6,774 bases of DNA from Desulfobacterales bacterium (GTDB lineage: Bacteria > Desulfobacterota > Desulfobacteria > Desulfobacterales > C00003060): NCBI GenBank assembly GCA_030613145.1, contig JAUWMM010000101.1:1-6774 (forward strand), read 5' to 3'. This document shows, piece by piece, positions 1-6,676 of this stretch. The notes beneath the pieces are model-generated. The model made no database searches, was not told where the DNA came from, and worked only from the letters and a program-made list of their open reading frames with translations. The translations under genes and the position numbers were made by a program. Positions within the stretch are counted from its first letter, which is position 1; each line of letters opens with the position of its first letter.

Positions 1-1158
1 CATAGATCCCTATCTCTCCTTGCCCTTGTCATGCTGTTTTTTTTACTTGCCTGCGGCGATAAGATTGAACCGGGAACTACCACAGAGTCACCTCCGGTGG
101 TGAAGGATGTGCCCGTGGCGACCGCGAGTATGACCGACCAGCCCATTATCTATGACGCTGTCGGTACGGTACAGGCCGGCATTAGGAGCAATTTGGCCAG
201 TAAGCTTTTAGGCACAGTAGAGGCTGTTCACGTCCGGGAAGGCGACCAGGTGAAACAGGGAGACATACTTGTCCTTATCGACCAGCGCCAGGTAAATGCC
301 GGGCACAGTAAGGCTGAAGCCGGTCTATCTGAAGCCAAGAAGGGCCTGGCTGCAGCCATATCTAAACGTGATGCTGCACGGGCTTCAGAAGAACTTGCCC
401 TTGCCACCTATGAACGATACCTGAATCTGAAAAGAGACGATTCTGTGAGCGTACAGGAATTTGATGAGATGGAGGCCCGCTACCGCCAGGCGAAAGCGGG
501 CCTGGGGCTGAAAGACGCTATGGTGGAGGCAGCCACTGCAAGAGTCAAGCAGGCTGAAGCTTCTCTGGCGACAGCCTGGGTAAATAAAAAGGATGCAGTG
601 ATTACTGCTCCCCACGATGGTATCATCACCGGAAAGATGGTTGACAAAGGAGACCTTGCAAAGCCCGGCAGTCCCCTGCTGGCCCTAGAGACCACCAGCG
701 GCTTTTGTGTAGATGTGGTACTGCCGGAGACATATATTGACTATGTGCAGCCCCTGCAGAAGGTATCGGTTAGGGTTCCAGCGCTGAAAACCGGGCCCTT
801 AGAGGGGAATGTCTGTACCATAGTGCCCAGTGTAGACCCGAGAAGCCGCTCCTTTATTGTCAAGATTAAACTGCCAATAGACAGAAAGGTCAGATCCGGC
901 CTATTCGCCCGGGCAGAGATACCTATGGGCCATAGCAAGAAACTTCTGATACCCCAAAAGGGAGTGGTTACCCGAGGACAACTAACCGGCCTCTATTTGG
1001 TGGATTCAAAAAGCATAGCACACTTTCGGCTTATTCGTCTTGGCAAGACTTTTGGGGATTTCGTTGAAGTCCTTTCAGGGCTTAAAGAGGGTGACCGCTA
1101 TGTTCTGGAGCCAACGTCGAGCATTCAGGACGGTGTTAGCATTGAGGTGTCCAAATGA
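1..1158 (+). CDS. RND efflux periplasmic adaptor lipoprotein (membrane fusion protein, HlyD/AcrA type), 5' end outside window
   Basis: This is the adaptor that links an RND pump in the inner membrane to an outer-membrane channel. The frame is open back to base 1. The first ATG (31) would leave only seven residues before a lipobox, so the true start is upstream: the residues before it ([10 protein letters not shown]) supply the charged and hydrophobic part of a signal peptide. The lipobox reads Leu-Leu-Ala-Cys with Cys at 52-54, the expected lipidation site. Counting from the ATG at 31, the first half of the lipoyl-like domain lies around residues 45-85 ([17 protein letters not shown]). An Ala/Glu/Lys-rich coiled-coil hairpin spans about 90-190, the second lipoyl half about 190-220 ([19 protein letters not shown]), then the beta-barrel and membrane-proximal domains run to the end. 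The stop overlaps the permease start by four bases, showing translational coupling. The substrate cannot be told from sequence. Confidence 0.93.
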   Translation, partial: HRSLSLLALVMLFFLLACGDKIEPGTTTESPPVVKDVPVATASMTDQPIIYDAVGTVQAGIRSNLASKLLGTVEAVHVREGDQVKQGDILVLIDQRQVNAGHSKAEAGLSEAKKGLAAAISKRDAARASEELALATYERYLNLKRDDSVSVQEFDEMEARYRQAKAGLGLKDAMVEAATARVKQAEASLATAWVNKKDAVITAPHDGIITGKMVDKGDLAKPGSPLLALETTSGFCVDVVLPETYIDYVQPLQKVSVRVPALKTGPLEGNVCTIVPSVDPRSRSFIVKIKLPIDRKVRSGLFARAEIPMGHSKKLLIPQKGVVTRGQLTGLYLVDSKSIAHFRLIRLGKTFGDFVEVLSGLKEGDRYVLEPTSSIQDGVSIEVSK

Positions 1159-4100
1159 AACAGCAGCTGGGTGCTGCAGGTAAGATCGCCAGGGCTTTCA
1201 TAGATTCCAAACTCACCCCGCTCATTATTGTGGCCTCCATCCTTTTAGGCTTGGCAGCCCTTTATGCCCTTCCCAGGGAAGAGGAGCCCCAGATCATTGG
1301 TCCGATGATCGATATTTTTGTTCAGATGCCGGGGGCAAGCCCAAAAGAGGTAGAAGAGCGCGTCACAAAACCGATGGAAAAACTGCTATGGGAAATCCCG
1401 GGGGTGGAATACATTTATTCCACTTCCAGCCCCGGAGTCTCAATGGCGGTGGTCCGTTTTTATGTGGGTGAAGATGAAGAAGAGTCAATAGTCCGGCTCC
1501 AGTCCAAACTGATGGCCAATTACGACCTTATTCCTGAAGGCGTTTCCCATCCTCTTATTAAACCTCGCTATATTGATGATGTGCCGATACTTGCCCTTAC
1601 ATTCTGGGGAGAAGATGCCGACCATTACGATTTGCGACGGGTAGTGGCAGAGGTGGAAGATCGGGTGAAGCGTGAGGACAATGTCTCAACCACGGCCATT
1701 ATCGGCGGCTATCGAAGGCAAGTCCAGGTACTCCTCGATCCGGTCCGCATGGCAGCTTTTCACCTCAACCCCAGTTCCATTGTCAACATGCTAAGGGCTG
1801 CCAATCAGGAGTCCAGGGTTGGAAGTTTTCCCTCTGTAGACGGTGAAATCCTGGTTCATACCGGTGGCTTCTTGAGTAATTCCGACGATGTGGGCCTGGT
1901 GGTGGTAGGAGTCCACGGGGATCGCCCTGTCTATTTAAGAGAAGTGGCTAACATTGTAGATGGTCCTGAGGAGCCTGACCAATATGTATTCTTTGGAACC
2001 GGACCGGCAGCCGGCAAGAAGGGAATTGTTAAGGGACCTTTGCACAAAGGCGTCTATCCTGCCGTGACCCTCACCGTTGCCAAGCGTAAGGGCGCCAATG
2101 CCATTACTGTAGCTAAAAGAGTGCTCCAACGGGTGGACGAGAGCCGAGGCGTGATAATTCCTGAAAACATAAACATGACAGTGACCCGCCATTACGGCGA
2201 GACGGCTAAAGAGAAATCCGATGAGCTGTTGCTTCATATGTTCATTGCCGTTTTCTCAGTCACACTCCTGATATGGTTCGCCCTTGGCCACCGCGAATCT
2301 GGTGTTGTGGCCCTGGCCATTCCGGTGACTCTCGCTCTTACTCTTACTGTTTTTTATCTCTATGGCTACACGCTGAACCGCATCACCCTATTTGCCCTGA
2401 TATTTTCTATCGGTATTTTGGTGGATGATGCCATTGTTGTGGTGGAAAATATGGTTCGCCACTTTCGACTTCCGGAAAACAAGGATCGTCCAATTTTAGT
2501 GATAGCAGTTGAAGCAGTGGACGAAGTGGGCAATCCCACCATTCTTGCAACTTTTGCCGTGATCGCAGCCATTCTGCCAATGGCCTTTGTGGGCGGACTC
2601 ATGGGCCCTTATATGAGACCTATTCCGGTGGGGGCCTCGGCCGCCATGGTTTTTTCCCTGTTGGTCGCCTTTGTTGTTACGCCGTGGGTATCCGTGCGAC
2701 TTCTCAAGCACAAGAACAATGGCGGCGGCGAGGCGCATGGCGAGAAAGAGGATTGGAGCATCAAACTCTATCGTCGGATCATGACCCCTCTTATTGAAGT
2801 ACGTTTCTGGCGTTGGCTCTTTTTGATTGGCGTGGTGGTGCTGCTCATGGCTGCCTGTGCCCTCATTGCTGTGGGCTGGGTGCGAGTCAAAATACTTCCC
2901 TTTGACAACAAGAGCGAGTTTCAGGTGATTATCGATATGCCGGAATCCGCCACATTGGAGGAGACATCAAGAGTTGCCATGGAAATGGGCGATTATTTGA
3001 AGACTGTTAACGAAGTAGTCGATTATGAGATCTATGTAGGCACTGCCGCCCCATTTAATTTTAACGGCCTGGTCCGCCACTACTATTTGCGTCAGGGTCC
3101 CAACGTGGCTGACATCCAGGTGAATCTGGCAAACAAACATGACCGTAAGGCCCAGAGCCACGATATTGCAAAGTGGGTGCGGCCCGGGCTCAAGCGCATT
3201 GCAGACAGATTTAATGCCAGGGTGAAAGTGGCAGAGGTGCCTCCTGGTCCGCCGGTGCTATCAACCCTTGTTGCGGAAATCTATGGTCCGGATTATGAGC
3301 GTCAGCGCCAGCTTGCCAAAGAAGTGATCAAGATTTTTGAAGAGACCCCGGGTGTGGTAGATACGGATTGGTACATGGAAGAAAGGCAGTCCAAGGTCAA
3401 TCTTCTAGTGGATAAGGAGAAGGCGGCATTGCACGGCATCAGTGCTGCCCAGATTGATCAGGCCCTGCAGATTGCTCTCAAGGGGATGCAAGCGGGCCTG
3501 CTTCATCGACCCCGGGAGAAAGAAGACGTTTCCATTTTGCTGCGGTTGCCATTGGCTGACAGGGCAGGGATCAAAAAGTTGGAGGCAATTAAGATTCCTT
3601 CAGCAGATGGCCGCTTGGTATCCCTTTCCGACCTGATCTCTGCCCACGAGACCGATCTGGACCGCAGCATCTATCATAAAAACCTTATGCCGGTGGTCTA
3701 TGTAACCGGAGACGTGGCCGGGGTCAAGGAGAGTCCTGTGTATGCCATTTTGGAGATGCGCAAGAAGATAGATGCCATCTCCCTGCCTGAGGGATATAAG
3801 ATCCGCCAGCATACGGCCCACATTCCTGAAAGCGATAAGCGATTCGCCATGAAATGGGACGGCGAATGGCACATAACCTACGAGGTATTCCGCGATCTGG
3901 GTATCGCCTTTGGTGTGGTCCTGGTGCTAATTTTTATCCTTATAGTGGGGTGGTTTCAGTCATTGAGTACGCCCCTGGTTATCATGGTCGCAATCCCCTT
4001 TTCCTTAGTGGGTATCCTGCCGGCCCATGGGCTTATGGGCGCATTTTTTACTGCAACTTCTATGATCGGTTTCATAGCCGGTGCCGGGATTGTTGTGAGA

Positions 4101-4397
4101 AACTCCATCATTCTTGTAGACTTCATCGAGCTGCGCCTTAAACAGGGCATGCCCCTGGACAAGGCCGTAATCGACGCCGGAGCCGTTCGCTTCCGTCCCA
4201 TGATGCTTACCGCTGCTGCAGTTGTTGTGGCCGCCTCAGTCATACTCTTTGATCCCATCTTCCAGGGCCTTGCCATATCGCTCATGGCCGGGGAGGTGGC
4301 ATCCCTTTTACTCTCCAGGATGACCGTGCCCATACTCTACTACCTGGACAAACGATGGGAATTTGCACACGGTAACCCAATGTCATCAACTTACTAA
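1155..4397 (+). CDS. RND family efflux permease (AcrB/HAE1-like inner-membrane transporter), 1080 aa
   Basis: This is the proton-driven inner-membrane pump of a tripartite efflux system, partner of the adaptor just upstream. Length (1080 aa) and layout fit the family: TM1 at about 20-40 followed by LPREEEPQI, a first periplasmic porter loop (about 41-355), TM2-TM6 (about 358-520), a charged cytosolic linker rich in Gly/Glu/Lys, TM7 (about 550-575), a second periplasmic loop, and TM8-TM12 (about 912-1065). The proton-relay residues are visible. Asp424-Asp425 in [13 protein letters not shown] match AcrB Asp407/408. Arg1012 and Thr1019 in VRFRPMMLT match AcrB Arg971/Thr978. At the AcrB Lys940 position there is Arg982 (GIVVRNSII). 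The ATG overlaps the adaptor stop (ATGA), with a Shine-Dalgarno GAGG at 1144-1147, seven bases before it. It looks more like the hydrophobe/amphiphile branch than the heavy-metal branch, but the substrate is unknown. No outer-membrane channel gene follows. Confidence 0.96.
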   Translation: MKQQLGAAGKIARAFIDSKLTPLIIVASILLGLAALYALPREEEPQIIGPMIDIFVQMPGASPKEVEERVTKPMEKLLWEIPGVEYIYSTSSPGVSMAVVRFYVGEDEEESIVRLQSKLMANYDLIPEGVSHPLIKPRYIDDVPILALTFWGEDADHYDLRRVVAEVEDRVKREDNVSTTAIIGGYRRQVQVLLDPVRMAAFHLNPSSIVNMLRAANQESRVGSFPSVDGEILVHTGGFLSNSDDVGLVVVGVHGDRPVYLREVANIVDGPEEPDQYVFFGTGPAAGKKGIVKGPLHKGVYPAVTLTVAKRKGANAITVAKRVLQRVDESRGVIIPENINMTVTRHYGETAKEKSDELLLHMFIAVFSVTLLIWFALGHRESGVVALAIPVTLALTLTVFYLYGYTLNRITLFALIFSIGILVDDAIVVVENMVRHFRLPENKDRPILVIAVEAVDEVGNPTILATFAVIAAILPMAFVGGLMGPYMRPIPVGASAAMVFSLLVAFVVTPWVSVRLLKHKNNGGGEAHGEKEDWSIKLYRRIMTPLIEVRFWRWLFLIGVVVLLMAACALIAVGWVRVKILPFDNKSEFQVIIDMPESATLEETSRVAMEMGDYLKTVNEVVDYEIYVGTAAPFNFNGLVRHYYLRQGPNVADIQVNLANKHDRKAQSHDIAKWVRPGLKRIADRFNARVKVAEVPPGPPVLSTLVAEIYGPDYERQRQLAKEVIKIFEETPGVVDTDWYMEERQSKVNLLVDKEKAALHGISAAQIDQALQIALKGMQAGLLHRPREKEDVSILLRLPLADRAGIKKLEAIKIPSADGRLVSLSDLISAHETDLDRSIYHKNLMPVVYVTGDVAGVKESPVYAILEMRKKIDAISLPEGYKIRQHTAHIPESDKRFAMKWDGEWHITYEVFRDLGIAFGVVLVLIFILIVGWFQSLSTPLVIMVAIPFSLVGILPAHGLMGAFFTATSMIGFIAGAGIVVRNSIILVDFIELRLKQGMPLDKAVIDAGAVRFRPMMLTAAAVVVAASVILFDPIFQGLAISLMAGEVASLLLSRMTVPILYYLDKRWEFAHGNPMSSTY

Positions 4398-4410
4398 TGG
4401 GAGCAGAAAA

Positions 4411-4439
4411 CAGATTGCATGTATTCATGCGCTTATCTG
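4411..4439 (+). terminator. Possible stem-loop after the pump operon
   Basis: Fourteen bases after the permease stop, CAGAT pairs with ATCTG (outer stem, 4411-4415 with 4435-4439). Inside it GCATG pairs with CATGC around a TATT loop, with a small internal asymmetry. No U-run follows, so it is not a classical intrinsic terminator. It could mark the 3' end of the operon mRNA or be chance. Confidence 0.25.
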
Positions 4440-4457
4440 ACTCTAAAAGACCGAATA

Positions 4458-4547
4458 TTCACCGCCCGTTCGTTTCACTCACTTGAGTCTCAGAGTGCGC
4501 TGAGAAATCCGTTTTTTCATTTGCCGGGAGATGGCGGCAAATGAAAA
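4458..4547 (-). repeat. Left 90-base repeat unit with perfect 12-bp hairpin
   Basis: The hairpin arms are 4514-4525 (TTTTCATTTGCC) and 4536-4547 (GGCAAATGAAAA), with loop GGGAGATGGC at 4526-4535. The unit's tail occupies 4458-4505 and reads on the minus strand, ending in GGGCGGTGAA at its far end. The stem begins with T and ends with A on either strand, so the U-run is on the wrong side for an intrinsic terminator in both directions. Confidence 0.65.
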
Positions 4548-4554
4548 CCAGCAG

Positions 4555-4591
4555 TCCCGCCTTTTGGCGGGATGTGAATTGCCCGCAGGGC
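4555..4591. repeat. Two small hairpins in the centre of the composite element
   Basis: TCCCGCC (4555-4561) and GGCGGGA (4566-4572) form a perfect 7-bp stem closed by a TTTT loop. Nine bases on, GCCC (4581-4584) and GGGC (4588-4591) pair around a GCA loop. Neither is followed by a U-run. Together with the flanking units they give four hairpins in about 120 bases. Confidence 0.55.
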
Positions 4592-4598
4592 CGAGCTT

Positions 4599-4688
4599 TT
4601 TTTCCTGATCGTCATCTCCCGATCAGGAAAAACTAATCTTCCTCCGCGTTCTCAGCGTCTCTAACGAGCGTAGCGAGTGGGTGGTGAA
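4599..4688 (+). repeat. Right 90-base repeat unit with perfect 12-bp hairpin, reaching the next gene's start
   Basis: The hairpin arms are 4599-4610 (TTTTTCCTGATC) and 4621-4632 (GATCAGGAAAAA), with loop GTCATCTCCC at 4611-4620. The loop contains the exact complement (CATCTCCC) of the left unit's loop core. The tail at 4641-4688 contains the near-palindrome CGAGCGTAGCGAG and ends GGGTGGTGAA, three bases before the ATG at 4692. It therefore provides the sequence where the ribosome would bind. Confidence 0.65.
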
Positions 4689-4691
4689 GAC

Positions 4692-5543
4692 ATGAAATGC
4701 AAACAATTTAATGCTCCCCGTAGTAAGACTCCAATCTCTCTCCCTTATCCTATTGTGAAAAAGCTTCTAATCACCAAAGATAGGCTTGAGGCCCTTTATT
4801 GCAAGTACAATAGGCGCGAATTCGTGCATCCGGACCCACTCGAATTCCTGTATCCTTACGAGAAGCTTTGTGATCGTGAAATTGTGGCGCTCGTAGCCTC
4901 ATCACTTGCTTACGGAAAGGTTGCCCAGATTCTTAAGAGCGTCTCCTGCGTCCTTGAACAGATGACGCCGTCACCGTCGGTCTTTTTAAAACGAGCTTCT
5001 CTTGAAACAATACAGCAGACCTTTTCAGGTTTTAAACATCGGTTTACTACCGGCCAAGATCTTTCTTTCATGCTGTTTGGTGTCAAGCAAGTCCTAAAAA
5101 GCTACGGCTCGCTTCACGCCTGTTTTATGAGCGGACTAAATGATGATGATACGGTGCTTCCGGCCCTTACCAGCTTTGCAGGCGTACTTTCTCTTTGTGC
5201 CGACCGCAGCCCGGGCCATCTTGTGCCTGCGCCCGAGAAGGGCAGTGCATGCAAGCGACTCAATCTCTTCCTCCGATGGATGGTACGCCGGGATGAGGTG
5301 GATATAGGTGGGTGGGAGAACGTGCCTGCATCAAAGCTGATCGTCCCTGTAGATACTCATATGCACAGGATTTGTCTGTTGCTCGGACTGACAACTCGAA
5401 AACAGGCGGATATGCGTACAGCCATGGAGATAACAGATGCCTTCAGAGAAATGGCTCCGGAGGATCCGGTCAGATACGATTTTTCCCTGACCCGCTTGGG
5501 CATTCGGGACGATGCTGACATTGAGGCTTTTCTAAGAAAGTGA
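4692..5543 (+). CDS. TIGR02757 family protein (DUF2400), function unknown
   Basis: This 283-residue protein is recognised by family-typical blocks: LYCKYNRREFVHPDPLEFLY near the N-terminus, IVALVASSLAYGKV, the segment at residues 190-208 (LNLFLRWMVRRD followed by VDIGGW), and VPVDTHMHRICLLLGL at about 218-233. No biochemical role is established for the family that I know of. The Val220-Asp221-Thr-His223 block and the later YDFSLTRLGI (262-271) resemble the catalytic-Asp region and following helix of endonuclease III-like HhH-GPD glycosylases. No clear helix-hairpin-helix or Fe-S Cys cluster is seen, so DNA repair is only a hypothesis. I chose ATG 4692. A GTG at 4677 is in frame but lies inside the repeat, with a stop at 4671. 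The ribosome site (GGTGAAG) is weak, and a GTG at 4755 is another possible start. No convincing promoter is visible. Confidence 0.88.
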   Translation: MKCKQFNAPRSKTPISLPYPIVKKLLITKDRLEALYCKYNRREFVHPDPLEFLYPYEKLCDREIVALVASSLAYGKVAQILKSVSCVLEQMTPSPSVFLKRASLETIQQTFSGFKHRFTTGQDLSFMLFGVKQVLKSYGSLHACFMSGLNDDDTVLPALTSFAGVLSLCADRSPGHLVPAPEKGSACKRLNLFLRWMVRRDEVDIGGWENVPASKLIVPVDTHMHRICLLLGLTTRKQADMRTAMEITDAFREMAPEDPVRYDFSLTRLGIRDDADIEAFLRK

Positions 5544-5613
5544 GGCCCTAAGTCCCCAGATATCTATCACTAACAAATAATGCCGGGAATTTTTCCCGGG
5601 TGCAGGCCCTAAG
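5543..5613. repeat. Ten-base direct repeat AGGCCCTAAG, two copies 61 bases apart
   Basis: Identical copies lie at 5543-5552 (starting on the last base of the DUF2400 stop) and 5604-5613. They flank the hairpin at 5583-5599. A footprint of insertion or a short duplication is possible, but so is chance. Confidence 0.3.
5583..5599. terminator. 7-bp hairpin downstream of the DUF2400 gene
   Basis: CCGGGAA (5583-5589) pairs with TTCCCGG (5593-5599) around a TTT loop, 40 bases after the stop. No U-run follows directly on the plus strand; a T7 run occurs only at 5627-5633. On the minus strand a T-rich stretch follows. It could be a weak terminator or processing site for the upstream mRNA. Confidence 0.3.
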
Positions 5614-5634
5614 CCCTTGGAAATGCTTTTTTTA

Positions 5635-5666
5635 TTACTACACACCCCGTAGTAAACACCTACTAA
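5635..5666. promoter_or_regulatory. Cluster of TACTA-type half-sites, candidate operator
   Basis: TTACTAC (5635-5641) and GTAGTAA (5649-5655) are a perfect 7-bp inverted repeat with a 7-base spacer. A third related half-site, CTACTAA (5660-5666), follows. The cluster ends five bases before the -35 box of the kinase-like gene, a usual place for an activator or repressor site. No regulator can be named. Confidence 0.35.
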
Positions 5667-5671
5667 TTACC

Positions 5672-5700
5672 TTGACGCACGACCCTATTTTCCCTATACT
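5672..5700 (+). promoter_or_regulatory. Sigma70-type promoter for the kinase-like gene
   Basis: The -35 box TTGACG (5672-5677) is separated by exactly 17 bases from the -10 box TATACT (5695-5700); each matches consensus at five of six positions. Initiation would be expected near 5706-5708, only a few bases before the ATG at 5711, predicting a leaderless or nearly leaderless transcript. This fits the lack of any Shine-Dalgarno sequence before that ATG. Confidence 0.62.
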
Positions 5701-5710
5701 CAACCCACCT

Positions 5711-6676
5711 ATGACGGAAACCCTATCTCAAGAAAAACTGCGTCAAATGGTTTCCCGCTGGCTTCCTGCGGGTCGGTCCCGTCCTTTTCGAATTTACCAG
5801 GACACCACGGATTTTTTCCGTATAGAATATGGAGATGTGGTTGTTCTTGCTGACAAGCCCTTCCTTGTTCGCCACAATGCCAAGGAGGGGCGGTTTGGTC
5901 TTGATGATGAGGAGAAATTTTGGGTGAAGCGAGCCACTGACCTGAGTGACGGGAGCCTGAAGGTCATCAAGCTCGTTTTCCACGAAAAGTTTACGGCTAA
6001 TATCGGAGGCATCGAGTTCGAGTGTTTTAGAAGCCCAAAGAAAGAGGCGCGTGTCCTTGATCTGGTGGGAGACCACAAGAACTTCATGCACGGATATTCT
6101 GTCAAAGATGTGAAAGGCAACCTTGTGCGCATACTTGATTTTGTCAAGGGGGGGCCTCTGTCCAGCTATGTGAGGGATATGAACGGGGACCATCAGACAT
6201 ATTTTTACAATCAACTGCCCGGCATCCTTGACCATTTTACCGAAAGCATCAAGGCGGTCCTGTTCTTACACGAACATGGCGAAAAGCACGGCGACATACG
6301 ACGCGATCACATTATAGTCGACCGGGATAACGGGCGCTTCCGCTGGATTGATTTTGACTATAATTATCGCCACAGGGAAAACATATATGCTTACGACCTC
6401 TTTGGCCTTGGCAATGTCCTGGTATTTCTGGTGGGCATGGGCGATGTGCTTAGGACCGATCTCAGTAAACAGGGTCATCCCGCCCTCAGCAAACTGCAAG
6501 AAGGAGACAGGAACATCGTTTTTGGTAATCGAATAGTCAATCTGAAGAAGATTTATCCCTACATACCCGATAGCCTGAACCGGGTGCTTATGCATTTTTC
6601 AAAAGGTGCCAACTGGTTTTATGAGAATACCACCCAACTGCTGGATGACTTAAGAGAGTTCAATAGCGGTTTTTGA
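5711..6676 (+). CDS. Divergent protein-kinase-fold protein (Ser/Thr kinase-like or WaaP/APH-like)
   Basis: This 321-residue, apparently cytosolic protein has the core of a protein-kinase-like phosphotransferase. Lys87 in KVIKL fits the ATP-binding VAIK Lys, Glu112 in KKEARVLDLV the helix-C Glu, and ILDFVKGGPLSSYV the hinge. HGDIRRDHIIVD (193-204) is the catalytic loop with Asp195, and WIDFD carries the metal-binding Asp214 of the DFG position. Departures from the norm are HGD for HRD, His200 where the metal-binding Asn usually sits, DFD for DFG, and no clear glycine-rich loop. The His recalls the HRDxxxxH pattern of WaaP/Kdo-kinase LPS kinases, while HGD is common in aminoglycoside-phosphotransferase relatives. 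The substrate is unknown. The frame extends back to a GTG at 5600, but that stretch contains the hairpin end, half-sites and promoter, so I start at ATG 5711. The conserved residues suggest an active enzyme rather than a pseudokinase. Confidence 0.82.
   Translation: MTETLSQEKLRQMVSRWLPAGRSRPFRIYQDTTDFFRIEYGDVVVLADKPFLVRHNAKEGRFGLDDEEKFWVKRATDLSDGSLKVIKLVFHEKFTANIGGIEFECFRSPKKEARVLDLVGDHKNFMHGYSVKDVKGNLVRILDFVKGGPLSSYVRDMNGDHQTYFYNQLPGILDHFTESIKAVLFLHEHGEKHGDIRRDHIIVDRDNGRFRWIDFDYNYRHRENIYAYDLFGLGNVLVFLVGMGDVLRTDLSKQGHPALSKLQEGDRNIVFGNRIVNLKKIYPYIPDSLNRVLMHFSKGANWFYENTTQLLDDLREFNSGF

Larger units (their letters stand above)
4458..4688. repeat. Composite inverted element: two 90-base units head to head around a hairpin-bearing centre
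   Basis: This non-coding element fills most of the gap between the permease and the next gene. Left unit 4458-4547 (read on the minus strand) and right unit 4599-4688 (plus strand) are exactly the same length. By hand they align without gaps at about 55 of 90 positions, including about 32 of 48 in the tail. Each unit is a perfect 12-bp stem with a 10-base loop, an 8-base spacer, and a tail ending GGGYGGTGAA. The centre (4548-4598) adds two smaller hairpins. No open frame, transposase or target duplication is visible. The arrangement resembles REP/BIME-type or MITE-type dispersed elements; a structured RNA is the alternative. That both arms belong to one repeat family is well supported by the alignment. 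Mobility and function are inference. Confidence 0.7.

Noticed and set aside
3956..4333. Minus-strand 125-codon open frame inside the permease
   Set aside because: It lies entirely within a strongly conserved RND membrane domain and its Thr/Ser/Met-rich translation is that of a shadow frame.
4514..4632. The two large hairpins as intrinsic terminators
   Set aside because: Both stems begin with T and end with A on either strand, so no U-run follows the 3' arm in any direction.
4723..4751. Second promoter in the start of the DUF2400 gene (TATCCT as -10)
   Set aside because: At 17-base spacing the -35 position reads GTAAGA, with no useful match to consensus.
5600..5710. N-terminal extension of the kinase-like protein from GTG 5600
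   Set aside because: The stretch holds part of a hairpin, inverted half-sites and a near-consensus promoter, and its translation (Tyr/Phe/Pro-rich) does not look like a domain.
5723..6235. Minus-strand 170-codon open frame inside the kinase-like gene
   Set aside because: It overlaps the coding region with recognisable kinase motifs and itself has no recognisable motif or ribosome site.
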